Assembly (NCBI GenBank): GCA_036583965.1
Contig: JAZBQD010000014.1
Span: 53,573,626-53,637,625, forward strand
Direction of reading: 5' to 3'
Source: Prunella strophiata
Lineage: Eukaryota > Chordata > Aves > Passeriformes > Prunellidae
Length of the DNA: 64,000 nucleotides
Shown here: positions 12,800-24,599 of the stretch, in pieces
Numbering within the stretch: the first letter of the stretch is position 1
Layout: the number at the start of each line of letters is the position of its first letter
Made by a program: the position numbers and the translations under genes
The notes under the pieces: generated by a model
The model's database searches: none
The model's input: the letters and a program-made list of their open reading frames with translations, nothing else
Told to the model about the DNA's origin: nothing

Positions 12800-14322
12800 G
12801 AGTCTGATGAGATTAATCCCAGAGCTGTAAGAGAGATGAGTGAGGTTACTGTGTGACCTTTCTCAGTTATTTATCAATGGTATTGGAGATCTGCAGAGAT
12901 CCCAGGCAACTGGAAGCCAGTAGATGTTTTTGTACTTCAAAAAGAACAGGAGAAGATCCTAGTAATTGTAGGCCTGCCAGTCTTTGGTACCTGGTAAAAT
13001 TACAGAGATGATTATTCTGTGGGGTATTGAAAACCATGAAAGACAATGCAGTCATCTGTCAAAGCTGACTGTGGGTACGTGGAGGGAAAGTCATGCCTTA
13101 CTAAATGAGTATCCTATCATGACAGTTACCTCCCTCCTGGATGGAGGCAACATAAGCAGATGTGCTGTTGAATGTTGGGTTATTTTCATTTTAACAAAGC
13201 TTTTGGCACTGTCTCTCACAGTATCCTCCAAGACAAAAAGTCTAGTACACAGACATGTATACACTGCAATGAGTGAACAACTGGCTGAAGGGTTGGACTA
13301 AAAGAGTTTGTAGTAAATGGAATAATATCTGGCTAGTAGCTGGATATTATTGGGATTTCACATGACCTAATTTTAGGGGCCCTTTTATTCTCTTCAATGT
13401 TTTTATCAACGACCTGAACAAAGGAGTTGAGTGCCCACTAAGTTTGCCAACAGTACAAAATATGGGAAAGCTGTTAATTATCTTCAGGAGAGATCTTGAT
13501 GGACTAGAGCCTTGGGCAGGAACCAACCACATGAAATTTAACAAGGACACTTGCCAGACTCTGCACCTGGAACAATGTGATCCTGGATAAATGCATGGAA
13601 TGGGGGGACAAGGGCAGGAGTGCAGAAAGGAATATGGGGGTTTTGGTTGACAGAAAACTCAATATGAGTCAACAATGTACCCTGGCAGACAAAAGGTCCA
13701 ATTATATCCTGGAGTGCATGAAGTACAGCTTAGTACCAGCTATACTGCTTAGTATAGCTAAGGAGTGGGAAGGAGTGATTGTCCCACAGTACAGCATTGG
13801 GGCAGCTCAACTCACATCCTGACCCCACAATATAAGCAGGATATAGAAATACTAGAATATGTCCAGAAGAGAGCAACAAAGATCATTAAAGGACTAGAGG
13901 ACGAGACTCAGGAGGAGTGGCTGAGGATATTTAGTTTGTTCACCTTAGAAAAGAAGAGACTGAGATGTGACTTCATGGCTGTCTACAACTTCAGAATGAA
14001 GGTGGGTAGAAAAGAAGTGCTGATCTTTTTTCTCTGGTGTTCATTGAGTCATGAGAGGGAATGGCTTAAAAAGCTGTATCATGGAGATGCATCTATTCAC
14101 ATTGGATATTAGGAATATGCAATTTCCTGAGCAGGTGGATCACTTGGGCACAATCTGCCCGAGAGTCCATGGCCCAAAGTCTTTTGGTGTTCAAGATATG
14201 TGCATACAAGATTCTTTGATACATGTTTTTACCTCTAGGCTTTTTGTGTGGAATCAGGACTTGGATTTGATCTTCTTGTGTCCCTTGGAACTCAGGATAG
14301 TCTATGATTCTGTTATTCTAAT
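12800..14322 (+). mobile_element. 5'-truncated, decayed CR1 LINE with 3' end
   Basis: The stretch aligns along its length with the 3' half of avian CR1 as remembered: TCTGATGAGATTAATCCCAG near 12802, the CCCAGGCAACTGGAAG block near 12901, GTTTTTATCAACGACCTGAA near 13399 (the coding counterpart of FINDL), TTTAACAAGGACAC near 13538, and CTGCACCTGG near 13561. It ends with a 3' tail of the form GGACTTGGATTTGATCTTCT, then CCTTGGAACTCAGGATAG and TCTATGATTCTGTTATTCT (about 14260-14322). It is truncated at the 5' end, as most CR1 copies are, and CR1 normally makes no target-site duplication. Stops and frameshifts interrupt the coding region, so it cannot encode an active protein. The subfamily cannot be assigned by eye. 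Confidence 0.88.
13577..14112 (+). pseudogene. Remnant of CR1 ORF2 (reverse transcriptase C-terminal region)
   Basis: Two overlapping frames carry consecutive parts of the CR1 pol C-terminus. The first (13577-13822) reads MGVLVDRKLNMSQQCTLADK, matching the conserved GVLVD.KL.MS.QC motif. The second (from about 13819) reads LTPQYKQDIEILEYVQKRAT, then KIIKGLED and a FSLFTLEKKRLRCDF segment, matching the Q.YK.D.E.LE.VQ.RATK and LFSLEKRRLRGDL motifs. The switch of frame between them shows at least one frameshifting indel. The catalytic reverse-transcriptase core lies upstream and is too decayed or absent to read. This is a dead fragment of the LINE, not a host gene. Confidence 0.85.
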
Positions 14323-15377
14323 GAGAATCCATGAGCTTCAGGATTTGGACCTTAGCAATTTTTAATACTCTGCTTTTTCTCAGCAGATTTTGTGTTCTTT
14401 GATGCTATTGATGTGGGAAAGACTAAATAGATTTTCTGATTCCTCTAGGGAAGGAAATCTTACTGTAAACATGCCACCCTCATAAAAGAAGGATTGAGAC
14501 AGCAGATGAAATACAAAATATCAAGGTCTTGATCTGGAAAGTGAGTACATTTTCTTTCTAATATACAGAGAGAGAAGAAAGAACAACCTCATTGGCTGGT
14601 GAGAGCAGCATCAAAAAAAAAAAAAAAGGAAATAGGAAAGAGATTAATCTAGTTTTCTACTCTTTCTGACAGGTAATGTGGATTTTTTAAAATTGATCAG
14701 TTTTATTTATAGGATTATTAGTTACTTACAAGGATTAAACTCTTCCCACATGATGAACAAACATTTAATGGGACAAAGAAAGTTTATTAATTCATTACTG
14801 GCCCCATCCCAGGAAATAATAGTGCTTATGCTCTATTATAGAATCAACTTTTTTTTTTTTGTGAGTGATGGCAGAAACCTCAAAAATTCTTGCTCAGTTG
14901 CAGGTAACAGACACTCAAATAACACAAGACTCATCCAGTCCAAGTCTACATCAGTACAGTGCATTAAATACTTCAGCAACATGTCTGGTCAAAATTTAAG
15001 TGTTAGAGAGAGACTTTCCAGAAATTTGCTTCCAGTTTTTTCTTAAGTTCAAGCCCATTTTTCATTGCTTCTTTATGTTAAATAATCTGTATGTTGTCAT
15101 GGGTTTTAAATAATTTAAATATGAATAAACTCTTTCCATGTTTTATTATTTAAACATGCTAAATATTTTATCTAGCTTTTTCAGCCTTTCCCCCATGTAT
15201 CAGTCCCTCTATCTTTTTTATCATGTGACTTTTTTGCCATTTCCTTCAGATTTATCAATAACCCTCACCAGTGGAGAGACAAAACTAATTGTAATGGTTT
15301 GGGTGTATGTTCTAAGCAGTTACATATCAAAGTGTCATTAACTTGTTGATTTAGGTGTGATGATTTTTGTCAGGAAA
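14323..15377. other. Unique AT-rich DNA, no gene seen
   Basis: The stretch has short A and T runs (for example about 14614-14627 and 14850-14860). One frame of 122 codons (14678-15046) has no recognisable motifs and biased composition, and is treated as chance. Confidence 0.5.
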
Positions 15378-15490
15378 CAATGGCACAATGGTTTAAATGC
15401 TAGCTTGGGCATCAAAAGATTTGGACTTTTTTCTCTGAAAAAACCAGAAATTCTCTGTAATTTTAAGCAAATCCTTTAGGGCCAAATGCC
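15378..15490 (+). repeat. Ancient tRNA-derived SINE relic (MIR/AmnSINE-like)
   Basis: TGGCACAATGG at 15381-15391 closely fits a pol III A-box. It is followed by GCTAGCTTGGGCATCA and then GATTTGGACTT in the place of a decayed B-box. Further on, TGTAATTTTAAGCAAATCCTTTAG resembles the MIR-type core TGTGACCTTGGGCAAGTCACTTA. The ordering agrees with a tRNA-derived, CORE-type amniote SINE. It is heavily diverged, and the exact family is uncertain. Confidence 0.5.
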
Positions 15491-17469
15491 AATGAGGTCC
15501 TTAAGGCAAGCCTTTACTGTGCTTTGTGCAAAAAAAAAGAGGGAGGTCATCAAGATCTCAGGAACTTGAACCATTAGAGTTACACAGGTTTAGGTCTGTG
15601 CTGCATTTACAATTTTAGGATATGGTTCTTTTCCTAAACATTCTTGATTAAAAATATTAAGCAGCTGTAAGTGTTGCTGGCTATTAAGTTTATTTCAAAC
15701 TATATTTTATTTCAATGCTAAGGTAATTAATACATTTTTTTTCTGGAATCAAATACATTTTACATATTGTATTACCTATATTCAAACCTAAAACCCTGCT
15801 TTGTTCTCTTTTTCCTCTGTCCTTTTTTTTTTTTTTTTTTGAACTCCCTCCTGCAGCTGTGGCAAAATTAGTTTTTAGTACTGGTTAAAGCACTCAGCCA
15901 AGAAGTACTGTCTGCACAGAGGTGATTGAAGTTCAGTTTCTTTGGCAGTGAAAGTGTTCCCACCACTAAATTAGTGGGGACCAGAAGAGAGACAGGGTAG
16001 GAAGCAGAACTGGTGCCTTGCATTAATTAATTGTATTAATTTCAAGTCAAACTGTATGTTTTTAAACACAGTAACTACTAGGAAAGTCCTCTATTGGCTC
16101 TAGTTACTAATCTTCCTATATCCGTAGGTTGCCTGTCTATAAGATAAAAAATAAAAGTATATTCAAATAATTGTCCTAAAAGCATTTTCCTTGCAGAGCT
16201 AAAATATGGTCGAATGTTCTTGAGATTTTGAGATAACACTGTGTTATGGAATGAGGGCTAATAAAGACCCTTCAAGAAATATTAGGAAGCCTACAACTCC
16301 ATGTTTTTATGTGCTGCTCTCTTTCAAACCAGAGTTAATTAACTTTCCACTTTTAATTAACTTTTCACACTTTGTGGGTTTTCAAAATTATTCCTTCATG
16401 TTACTCTCTCATTTTATGTATACACATATCTGCACACATAAATAAATATGTGCAGATGCAAACTCACATTTTTTCCTCTGTGATGAAACATAATTTCCTG
16501 AGCTGTTTTTTTTTTTTTTCTTTCTAGCTTATGTTTCTATGGGATCCCATCCCATTATTTTAATATATATAGCTGAAACAAATCAACAGATACTCATTTG
16601 TGAGTTTCATTAACATGACATTAATTCCCTTTTCCAGTTCATTAACAAAGATGTTAACTACTACAATACTTAAATTGATTCCTTTCCATGCTATTATTTG
16701 TTTCTTCCCATTCAATACAATGCCATTTGCTACGAATATTCAGTAACAGACCTTCAAACAAGGTAATACAGGTAAAACAGATAATACATTGTGGTTGAAA
16801 CAAGATGCTCTGGTCCCTTCTCCTGAAGATTTGAGAACAAGTGGAAATGTCTGCTAGAAGAACTCAAATTACTGCATTAGCAGTTTTGACTAAACAATCT
16901 CAGAGTCATTCAAAAGAGCAATTGATGAATGTTCAGTAACTAGAGTTTCAGAAGAATGTCAATCTGCTCCTGAAAAGATGCAGGGAACTATTCTTTATTA
17001 AAAAGACAGTCCACTTCTGAATGCAATCTCGCGTCCCTACTGTGTCATGCTGTACCATCAGTGTCTCTCTTTTCATAAAGATGTCTAGACATCTGCTAAT
17101 GTTCATTGCTTTGATGACAACTTATTCCACATGTGTCCTGTGTCAAAGAAATTGCACTTCCTTAAACTGGCATTTCTTCAGCTTTCTATATTTCAGATGT
17201 GTGGGCTCTTATTTTGAACCTGTATACCCTACTCCTTGCTTCTAACCTGTGAACTGTTTGAAATTCAAAAGAACAGATATGCTCTAGCTTGTCCATTTTA
17301 ATGCTTTGATACCATTTTCCCCTGCATTTTTCCTCTTGCACTTGTTTCAGCTATAGAACACAGTGCACAGAGGTATCTCTCTGATAGCCCTTCCCTTCTG
17401 TCTACATTGCTTTTCCCTCTTGCCCTCCTTCATTCCTGGTTTATTCCCTCCCTTCTCAGCTCTCTTTCC
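15491..17469. other. Unique DNA with homopolymer T and a possible old LINE relic
   Basis: No gene is seen. There is an 18-base T run at 15823-15840. The segment about 16600-16765 vaguely resembles an antisense ancient CR1/L3-type LINE (a CCAGTTCATTAACAAAGATG-like block followed by a CAATGCCATTTGCTAC-like block). That resemblance is weak and not claimed as a separate element. Confidence 0.45.
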
Positions 17470-17980
17470 TTTACTTCTGACCTCTGTGTACTAGGCCTCT
17501 TCCCATAATTTTTTGGTTAACTCCCTCCTTTGAAATGGGGAGGCAGGAGGCTGGTAAGGTGTGTGTTCCAGAGCAGAGCAGCTGTGAGGCTGCAAATCCT
17601 CCTCTCACCTGCTGAGCACCAGATGGACAGGACAGCAAGAGGACCTGATCCTCTTGCCACTTGCACTTGTTTTGCCCAGATGCCTTGATGGTTATGAATG
17701 AACAGCTTGGCCCAAGAGGGAAAAGGGCAGCCCTCAGTTTGGCTGGACACACTGGGGCAGTCTGAAAACAGCAGTGTGCCTCCTGGTTGCACCACTGCCC
17801 TGGTCCACAGCTTTCTCTGTTGGCTGTATTTGCAAGCAGGGCAGGCCAGGAGTTTATAAACCCTTGCTGTCCCCTTCACTGCCCCTCAACAAGCCAAACA
17901 AACTTGCCTGCTGGGTTTAGTTATGAGTCAATCATTGTAAAGAGGAATCTGTGTTTGTATATGCAGTGACAGCAAAGATG
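17470..17980. other. GC-richer island of unknown nature
   Basis: This 0.5-kb patch is clearly richer in G+C than its AT-rich surroundings and holds overlapping minus-strand frames of 93 and 120 codons. A palindromic TATA-like GTTTATAAAC sits near 17851-17860. I do not recognise the frames. They lack domain motifs, and their Cys/Trp/Gln-rich composition is typical of chance frames in GC-rich DNA. It could be an old LTR, a non-coding exon or a regulatory element. Confidence 0.35.
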
Positions 17981-18764
17981 TAAAGTGAGCCACTGGTCTA
18001 AAAAGGCTTCCATGAAAACCTCTCAGCATTGTTTGGTGCCCTGGAGAGGTTTCTGGTGCTAACATGACTACAGCTCTCTGAGTAATGCTTTCCTTAACAA
18101 TATTGCCAAGTGTTAATTAAAAAATAAATGAGAGGTAGTTCTTTGACCTGATTGTAGTTCTGCATTAGAATTGAGTTTGCCAAGTGATTTTGAATTTTAA
18201 AGAAAAAAAAAAAAGAAGTGTATAAATCCTCTTGTGTTTTAAAAGGACATTGTAATTTCATATATTATGTATCATGCTCCAAAAATGTCTTGAAAAGACA
18301 AAAAGAAAGAAAAGGACAGGTATAAACCCTATGGCAATTAATACTTTTCACTGGATATTAATTTGTGGGCATTAACCCCTTTTAATTGACCTTTGGACAG
18401 ATGATTAGACAGGCAGTGAGCTCTGCTGACCAGCACATATATAATTAGCAAATAGCAAGGTGAGATAGAACTGGTTTAATCTCATTTCATCCCTGAGACT
18501 TTATCACCATTTGGCCTAGTTCCCTTTATCCAGAGATAACAGCTTTATTTGGCAGTGAATTAAAGAACCAAGTAGCTTTGCATTGTAATATAGGTCAAAG
18601 AAAACCAGCACATTCAGAGCTGGGTTGTTTGACAAGCAAAACGCCTAGAGATTGTTGGGGATGGGAATAAAACAGTTGCAAAGGGCTGTAGAAGATTTTC
18701 AATCTTTAAATAGTGCAAAAAAAAAAAAAAAGTCAAATATTTTAGTTGGAGCCATTCAGCAGGT
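17981..18764. other. Possible conserved non-coding element (unverified)
   Basis: No gene is seen. The part from about 18330 to 18700 is unusually rich in textbook transcription-factor-like words (TTAATTGACCTTTG, TAATTAGCAA, CTTTATCCAGAGATAA, TATAGGTCAAAG) and shows no simple repeats or retroelement features. That texture is typical of vertebrate enhancers, but only an alignment could show conservation. Confidence 0.3.
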
Positions 18765-18990
18765 CCAGTGGCAGTTCACTGTGCCATCGGGCTAGAAATC
18801 AGAATTTAAATTCCAAATCAGCTGGCAAGGACTTGGAGCAATGTGAAGCCTGAGAAGATCTGGCCAGTGTCCAGGAGATTTCCCCTCATGATCATTTTAA
18901 ATAAAGTCTCCTACTTGACTCAGGAGTAAAAATGTGCATGAGAAGGAAAGTGAGCCTTTCAACTCCTTCAGTTTCCACATGAGTAGTAGC
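18765..18990 (+). repeat. Second tRNA-derived SINE relic (MIR-like)
   Basis: CACTGTGCCATCGGGCTAGA followed by AATCAGAATTTAAATTCC resembles the MIR head GAGCACTGGGCTGGAAATCA with a decayed B-box (GTTCGAATCC). Downstream, CCTTTCAACTCCTTCAGTTT and CCACAT resemble the MIR segment ACCTCTCTGAGCCTCAGTTTCCCCAT. The order and spacing are right, but divergence is high and the internal core is obscure. Confidence 0.45.
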
Positions 18991-21900
18991 ACTGGTAAAC
19001 TCACTTGAAGAAAGAAAAAGATTCTATCTGAGATCATGTCCCCCTACTGAGTTGATCTTTTTAATAAAAACAACCTGTTTTTTCACCCACAAAATAATCT
19101 AAGCATTAGGTTATTAGATCCTTACTGGCCATCCTGATTTGGCACTCAGCATATCCAGTAAAGAGCCCAGAATTGCTTGAATAACTTCTGTGATTTTCAA
19201 GATTTGTAAAGTCACCTCTACCCATGGGGTATAACAGTATTAACTCATTTGATGCCACACTAGGTTATTTCAGCATATGCTTGATCACATGAATCTAAAA
19301 ATATCCCAGTATCTCATAAAACACTTAGCAGGTTTTATTAGAATTTTTTGCTATATCTTTTCTTTACATTTAGATGGCTGCAGGTATTATTCATGAGCAG
19401 CAGATAAGGTACAGTACTACAACTCCCACTCATACAAGCTTTTTCAGCTTCTATTGCACCAGTGACTGTCTGTACTCAGTAATCTGTCCCAGACAAGTGT
19501 GTTGCAAGTTTTGTTCAGGTTTTCTAAATATGACACTGTTTACAAACTGAGCTGCAGAAGTGTGCCAAAAAATTAAGGAAAGAGGAACTGTAGGTAATGT
19601 AGATTTGGAGGACTTTTCCATTTAATTTGATTATTAGCATAAATAAAATTACATTTCTTTCTGGTATGGGGATAGAGAAAGGGAAATAATAGTATATCTT
19701 TGATCTGTTGCTGGGACAATCCCATTATTGTGACTTATACCAATGACCATTGAAAAGAACTATCTCTTACCCAATAGGAAAACATCCTGTGCCTTTCCTC
19801 AGAAAACTCACTGGAAAGAAATTTTCAGCTTGATAAGCAAAGTGTTGATCACTGACCCAGAGCTTTGCTGGGGAGGTTGGATCTAGGACACATGGCTCTT
19901 TGCAGTTTAGCTCTTTACTGACTGTCGTCCAGAAAACTACCTTGTGTCCTTAGCTGGAGGGGATGCAGTGGACCCTTCACAGTCTTGAGTGTCATCTGAA
20001 TCTCAATGCTTCATGTGTCTGTATGGGCACTAAGCATCAACATTGGGTTAAAGAACAAGTACAATCCATATTGGTGATTCTGGGCTGATGTGGGAAAACA
20101 CTTTCCACATATCCACATGCTCTGAAGAAAGCAGTATCAATTCCCTAAATTTTATTTGGACAGCTAAATACTCACAGTTCTGCTGTGTCTGCACAAGCAG
20201 AATTTATTATGTGGATGGAGATTTAGTGGGGCAGGAGGTGGTCTCTAACTCCATTGAAGTAGCTGTGTAATGGAGTAGACAATGTTCTTCAATTATGCCA
20301 TGTGTTGTATGGAGGCGGCTCGTGGTTGCATTGAAACTCCTTCAGACTAATTTAACAGAAAAAAAAAAGGGGGAGGACTTAAAGCTGCCTTCATGCATCT
20401 ATGCATGTTTTTAATAGAGAACTAGGCTACAAAAACTGACAGAACAGGAACAGAAACAAATTTAGGATGGCACTTTAATTTGCAATCACTCTATTGAGGC
20501 TGCAAAATCAGAAAAAAATAGCTGCAAAATCCATCCTAGATAGACAGGAGTAGTAATGCCATTTTAGGAATTCAAGGAAGCTTAGTTATTTTGATTTATT
20601 TTCCTATTTAAAGGAAGGATGATATTTGATTCTGCCAAGTCTGATATCTTTGTCACCTCTGATTAACCTTTGGTCCTAAAGATATAAATCAAAAGTTTTT
20701 TTGAATACACGAAGATATTTTAAATTATTCTGTCAGGAATATAAATGTACAATAATGCCAATAAAGAACATATTCTTTCAGATTTTACTTCTACTATTGT
20801 TTCTGAGAATTGGGGAGTAAATGAGTGTGTATAAGGAGCTTAGTGTCTATAAGCTGCTAGGAAGATATTAGTGATTTTGTCACTAGATTTCAGAATTATG
20901 TTCCTCAATCTGAATAAGCAGATAGCTTTAGGTAGATAATTTTGATATCATACACATAATCCAAGGGATTTAGGGAGCTTCTTACATTACCCTGTACAAA
21001 TGCAGTATAAATACCGCTCATCAAACAGCACAAGTTCAGAAAGATGACACATGCACATGGTAGTAATAGATCTTGATGGGGTTCTTTTCCCACAAAATAG
21101 CACATTTCTGGTTTACATGAAAATGTCATGTAGATAAACTTTAGATTTTGAAATTCTCAGTGACGAAAGAGAATCAAAGAAAACCATGTCATACTTGCCC
21201 TAAAGTGCTAAGAAATCTGTCTGATAATCTGAATTTCTACTTACTTTTTCTTGGAGTCTGTCAGATAATGAATGGGACTTCTACAACAATGCAAACAAAA
21301 GTAAAATTTGAAATATGGCTTTAGGAAGAAATTTCCACACAGCAAGATTAATTACATAAAAATATCATCAAGCATGAAAAGAAAGACTTGATGCTTCCAA
21401 ACATATCTCCAATATTTAAGTTAAAATCATTTTGGATAACTTTTATCTCTCCCTTTTGCTAACATTCTAGTAAACAAATGACATTCCCATAAATTATTCC
21501 AGAAATAGTAATATCAGGCCTACAGATTTTAGTAATAGAACAAAATATATTTTATGACATGAGAACTGCCTAAATTTAAGATGGGGTTCAAATTCCAGAC
21601 TAACACACATAAAGCTAATCCATACACATCATGGCTCACTTGAGGTGCCTTCCACTTCATTTCCAATTTCTACTCCTGTAAGTCTTTTAAGAACCACATC
21701 ATACAGCTAATTCTTGAAATCTTATAGCCTCTAAAATGAGCAAGTTCTTAAGATTGCTTGTATAGGAAAAGCTGAGTGTTTCTGTTTATCTTTCATATAT
21801 ATAGAACTGGTGAGCATACAAATTTTAGCCTCCTGTTTTGCACAGCATGAGAGCAAGACAGGGATGTAACACATCTGCTGTTCTGAATCCAGGGTTTGTT

Positions 21901-22839
21901 CCTGTAAGTCTGGGTGCAGATGTGGAGTTTCACACTCTAGAGCACAGAGTGGTCACCACTCTGCAGGGGCACAGCCCCCATCAAGTGACACACTGTGGTG
22001 TCCATAGTCTGCCTCCTGCCTCAGTTCCTTGCTCCTAAAATTTAAGCTCTGAACTGTCCCAAAATAGGGCTGAGTCTCATTAGTGCAATTTACATCTACC
22101 TTTTTTTTCCACAGGAAGTTGCGCATACAGATTTATTTCCTGAAATTCACCTGCAGAAGACCATAAGTTTCTACACAATTATGCAGATGACTGAATAAAA
22201 AGCTTACTTTTATTAGGAAATAAATGTCATTTTACTTCAGTCAGGACATGAGAGGGAAAAGGTAAAGTGGTATGACATAAAAGGAGTACAGCCATTGAAT
22301 AAGAAATTTTGAAATTATGCTGAAGGAAAGGAAGTACAAAATAGACCATGTTATGAAATCCATATTTAACTGAATAAGCTAAGGTTCATAAGCCTAGATT
22401 TTTTAGAAATTCTGAGTGCTTTCTTTTTGATGCTCAGCTACCAAATCTTAAATTGGGCTCTGGAAAATGATTTTTTAAAAAAAAAAAACTATATGCAAAA
22501 GAATACTTACAATATTTCTTTAGTTCTGTAATACCCTAAATTATCTTTAAACATCAGGGTTTCACAGATAGCCAAACTGTTCCCACATTACTCATCTATT
22601 TTGGCTGCAGGATGTCACTATAGGATTTCTAGATTTCTACACATATTTCTGCAGAGAGACTGAGAGTTTTGAATTCAGATTTCCAGAGTAAGGAAAATTA
22701 TTTTAGGTCTATAGGCATGTCAAATCTAGGGTATACTGTCATTGCTGAATGACTCTCCTACACACATTCATTTGGCTCAGAACTGTGAGTGATGCTGTTG
22801 TTCATGCTATTCATATGTCTATCCAGAAAAAATAATAAT
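18991..22839. other. Unique DNA, no gene seen
   Basis: I see no coding or RNA gene and no retroelement tail. A slightly GC-richer patch at about 21835-22040 carries a 66-codon frame without recognisable motifs. Short A runs occur (for example 20360-20368 and 22477-22488). Confidence 0.5.
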
Positions 22840-22858
22840 AAAAAAAAAAAAAAAAAAA
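22840..22858 (+). repeat. A19 homopolymer after AAT repeats
   Basis: A run of 19 A preceded by an AATAATAATA tract. No retroelement body is recognisable immediately upstream. Confidence 0.9.
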
Positions 22859-23873
22859 GCATGAATAAGGTTAAGAAATAATATGGTGAATAAAAAAGGT
22901 ACTCATTTTTGCAGACTAGAAGATAATTGTTGACCTGAGTAGCCAATATTGTTCATTTTTTCCAGGTAAACCTTTACTATTTGCCATCCCTTTGATTATA
23001 AAGTTCACTGATTCCAACACCACTCTTGGTTGTGCTTCACTCTGCAATATGTCACATCATTTGAGGACGTTCAGCATAGATAATTAGCAGGTGACCTTTA
23101 AAGCTATCTCTAAAACTGCTCTAATTTATTTTAACAGAAAAAATGTAATAGTGCATGTGTAAGCCACCCATACATCAAACCCAGTCATCTAAAGTAAATT
23201 CCAGTTCACCTTTAAGTATCAAAAGGTTTAAGCCTATTTACAGCTTGGATTTACTAATATTTAGAGAAAAAAATATAGTTTAGCAAATCCTGTCTGAAGT
23301 TAAAAATCACACAATTCAATGTTTGCCTTTTAAATGTCATATTGAAGGAAGCTTCTCTGGCAGATGAGAGCACAGTATGATGGTTAAACCCATTTTCTTA
23401 AGAATCCTTGAGAGTCAAGATAGAATAAGTGGTGCAGCAGATCCATTCTCATGCTTAAAGCACACATTTTGTAAATGAGCATTTTCCTTCCCTTTGACCA
23501 CAACTTTTGACATGAGTAAATGTCCTGAAGAATTATTTACTTGGATTTCACTGCACATATTCTCTTCATTATTTAAGATCCACCATTATGAGGAAAATAA
23601 ATTTGCTTTGAATATCTGTTTTTTCAGTAAGTGCTTGATTTTATATATTTTTCCTTTCAGCAAATTTTACTAATATAATGTATAAAATTAATGTAATAAC
23701 CAGTAGTTTCTTTTAAAAATAAAAATTAAAAAAAATTGCATTAACCTGTTCTTCCTCTTTCCCTTTCATACGTATTGTAATAGCCATCATACAGACATAA
23801 ATACTGAAAGACATGAACACGAACTTGTTCTTATAAACCCTAAATAGCTCAAAAAACAGTTACATTTGCTATT

Positions 23874-23877
23874 GTTA

Positions 23878-23951
<74 letters not shown>
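23874..23951 (+). repeat. (TTA)n trinucleotide microsatellite
   Basis: About 24 units of TTA/ATT form a nearly perfect array starting after ATTGTTATTG and ending in TTTTAATTTTTTTT. It is probably length-polymorphic. Confidence 0.96.
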
Positions 23952-24559
23952 TTAATTTTTTTTAAGTACCTAAAGTGAAAGACTTAGGCTGAAAGACAAT
24001 TTTTCATGTCAGCCAGTTTATGTACTTTAAAACTAGGGAAGATACAGGATGTTGTAAATCAGCACAGTGTTTGCTAAAGAAGTTTTTTAAAAAAGTAGGT
24101 CCTGTGCCAGAGTAGAACAAAGAATATTAAATTGTCCACGACCCTTCCAATGCCACCTGGATCCAATATCTTCTGCTTTTTTTGCACTTACCTGGATCCC
24201 AGATAAGAAGATGAAACAGTTCTGTATAGCTGTGATGCAAAAAAAGTGGAGAACAACTCTAATCTGTTCTGACTGCTACTGAAGAGATTATACTTGTGTT
24301 ATTTGGCCAAAAGCATCAAGATCCTACATTACTGAGAGGGCATCTCCCACTTTGAAGGGTTTTGATTCCTTCAACACTCTTCATTCTAAAGACAGATTAA
24401 AAAACATGATTGAAATTTTATCTGTGTGTGATATGAAGTACTTGCTTCAAAAACACTGGAAGTCCTGAGAGTTTGTGGAAAATATGAGCATATACTCATT
24501 TAAGAACAGCCTTAACTGTCTGAAATTTCTTGCAAAGTGTAGATAATTAACTCTTTCTA
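23952..24559. other. Unique DNA, no gene seen
   Basis: There is nothing recognisable between the two microsatellites. Confidence 0.55.
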
Positions 24560-24599
24560 GATGATGATGATGATGATGATGATGAAGATGATGATGATT
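24560..24599 (+). repeat. (GAT)n trinucleotide microsatellite
   Basis: About 13 GAT units, interrupted once by GAA. Confidence 0.95.

Noticed and set aside
23874..24599. CRISPR-like array around the trinucleotide repeats
   Set aside because: These are uninterrupted microsatellites with no spacer structure, and the genome is vertebrate.
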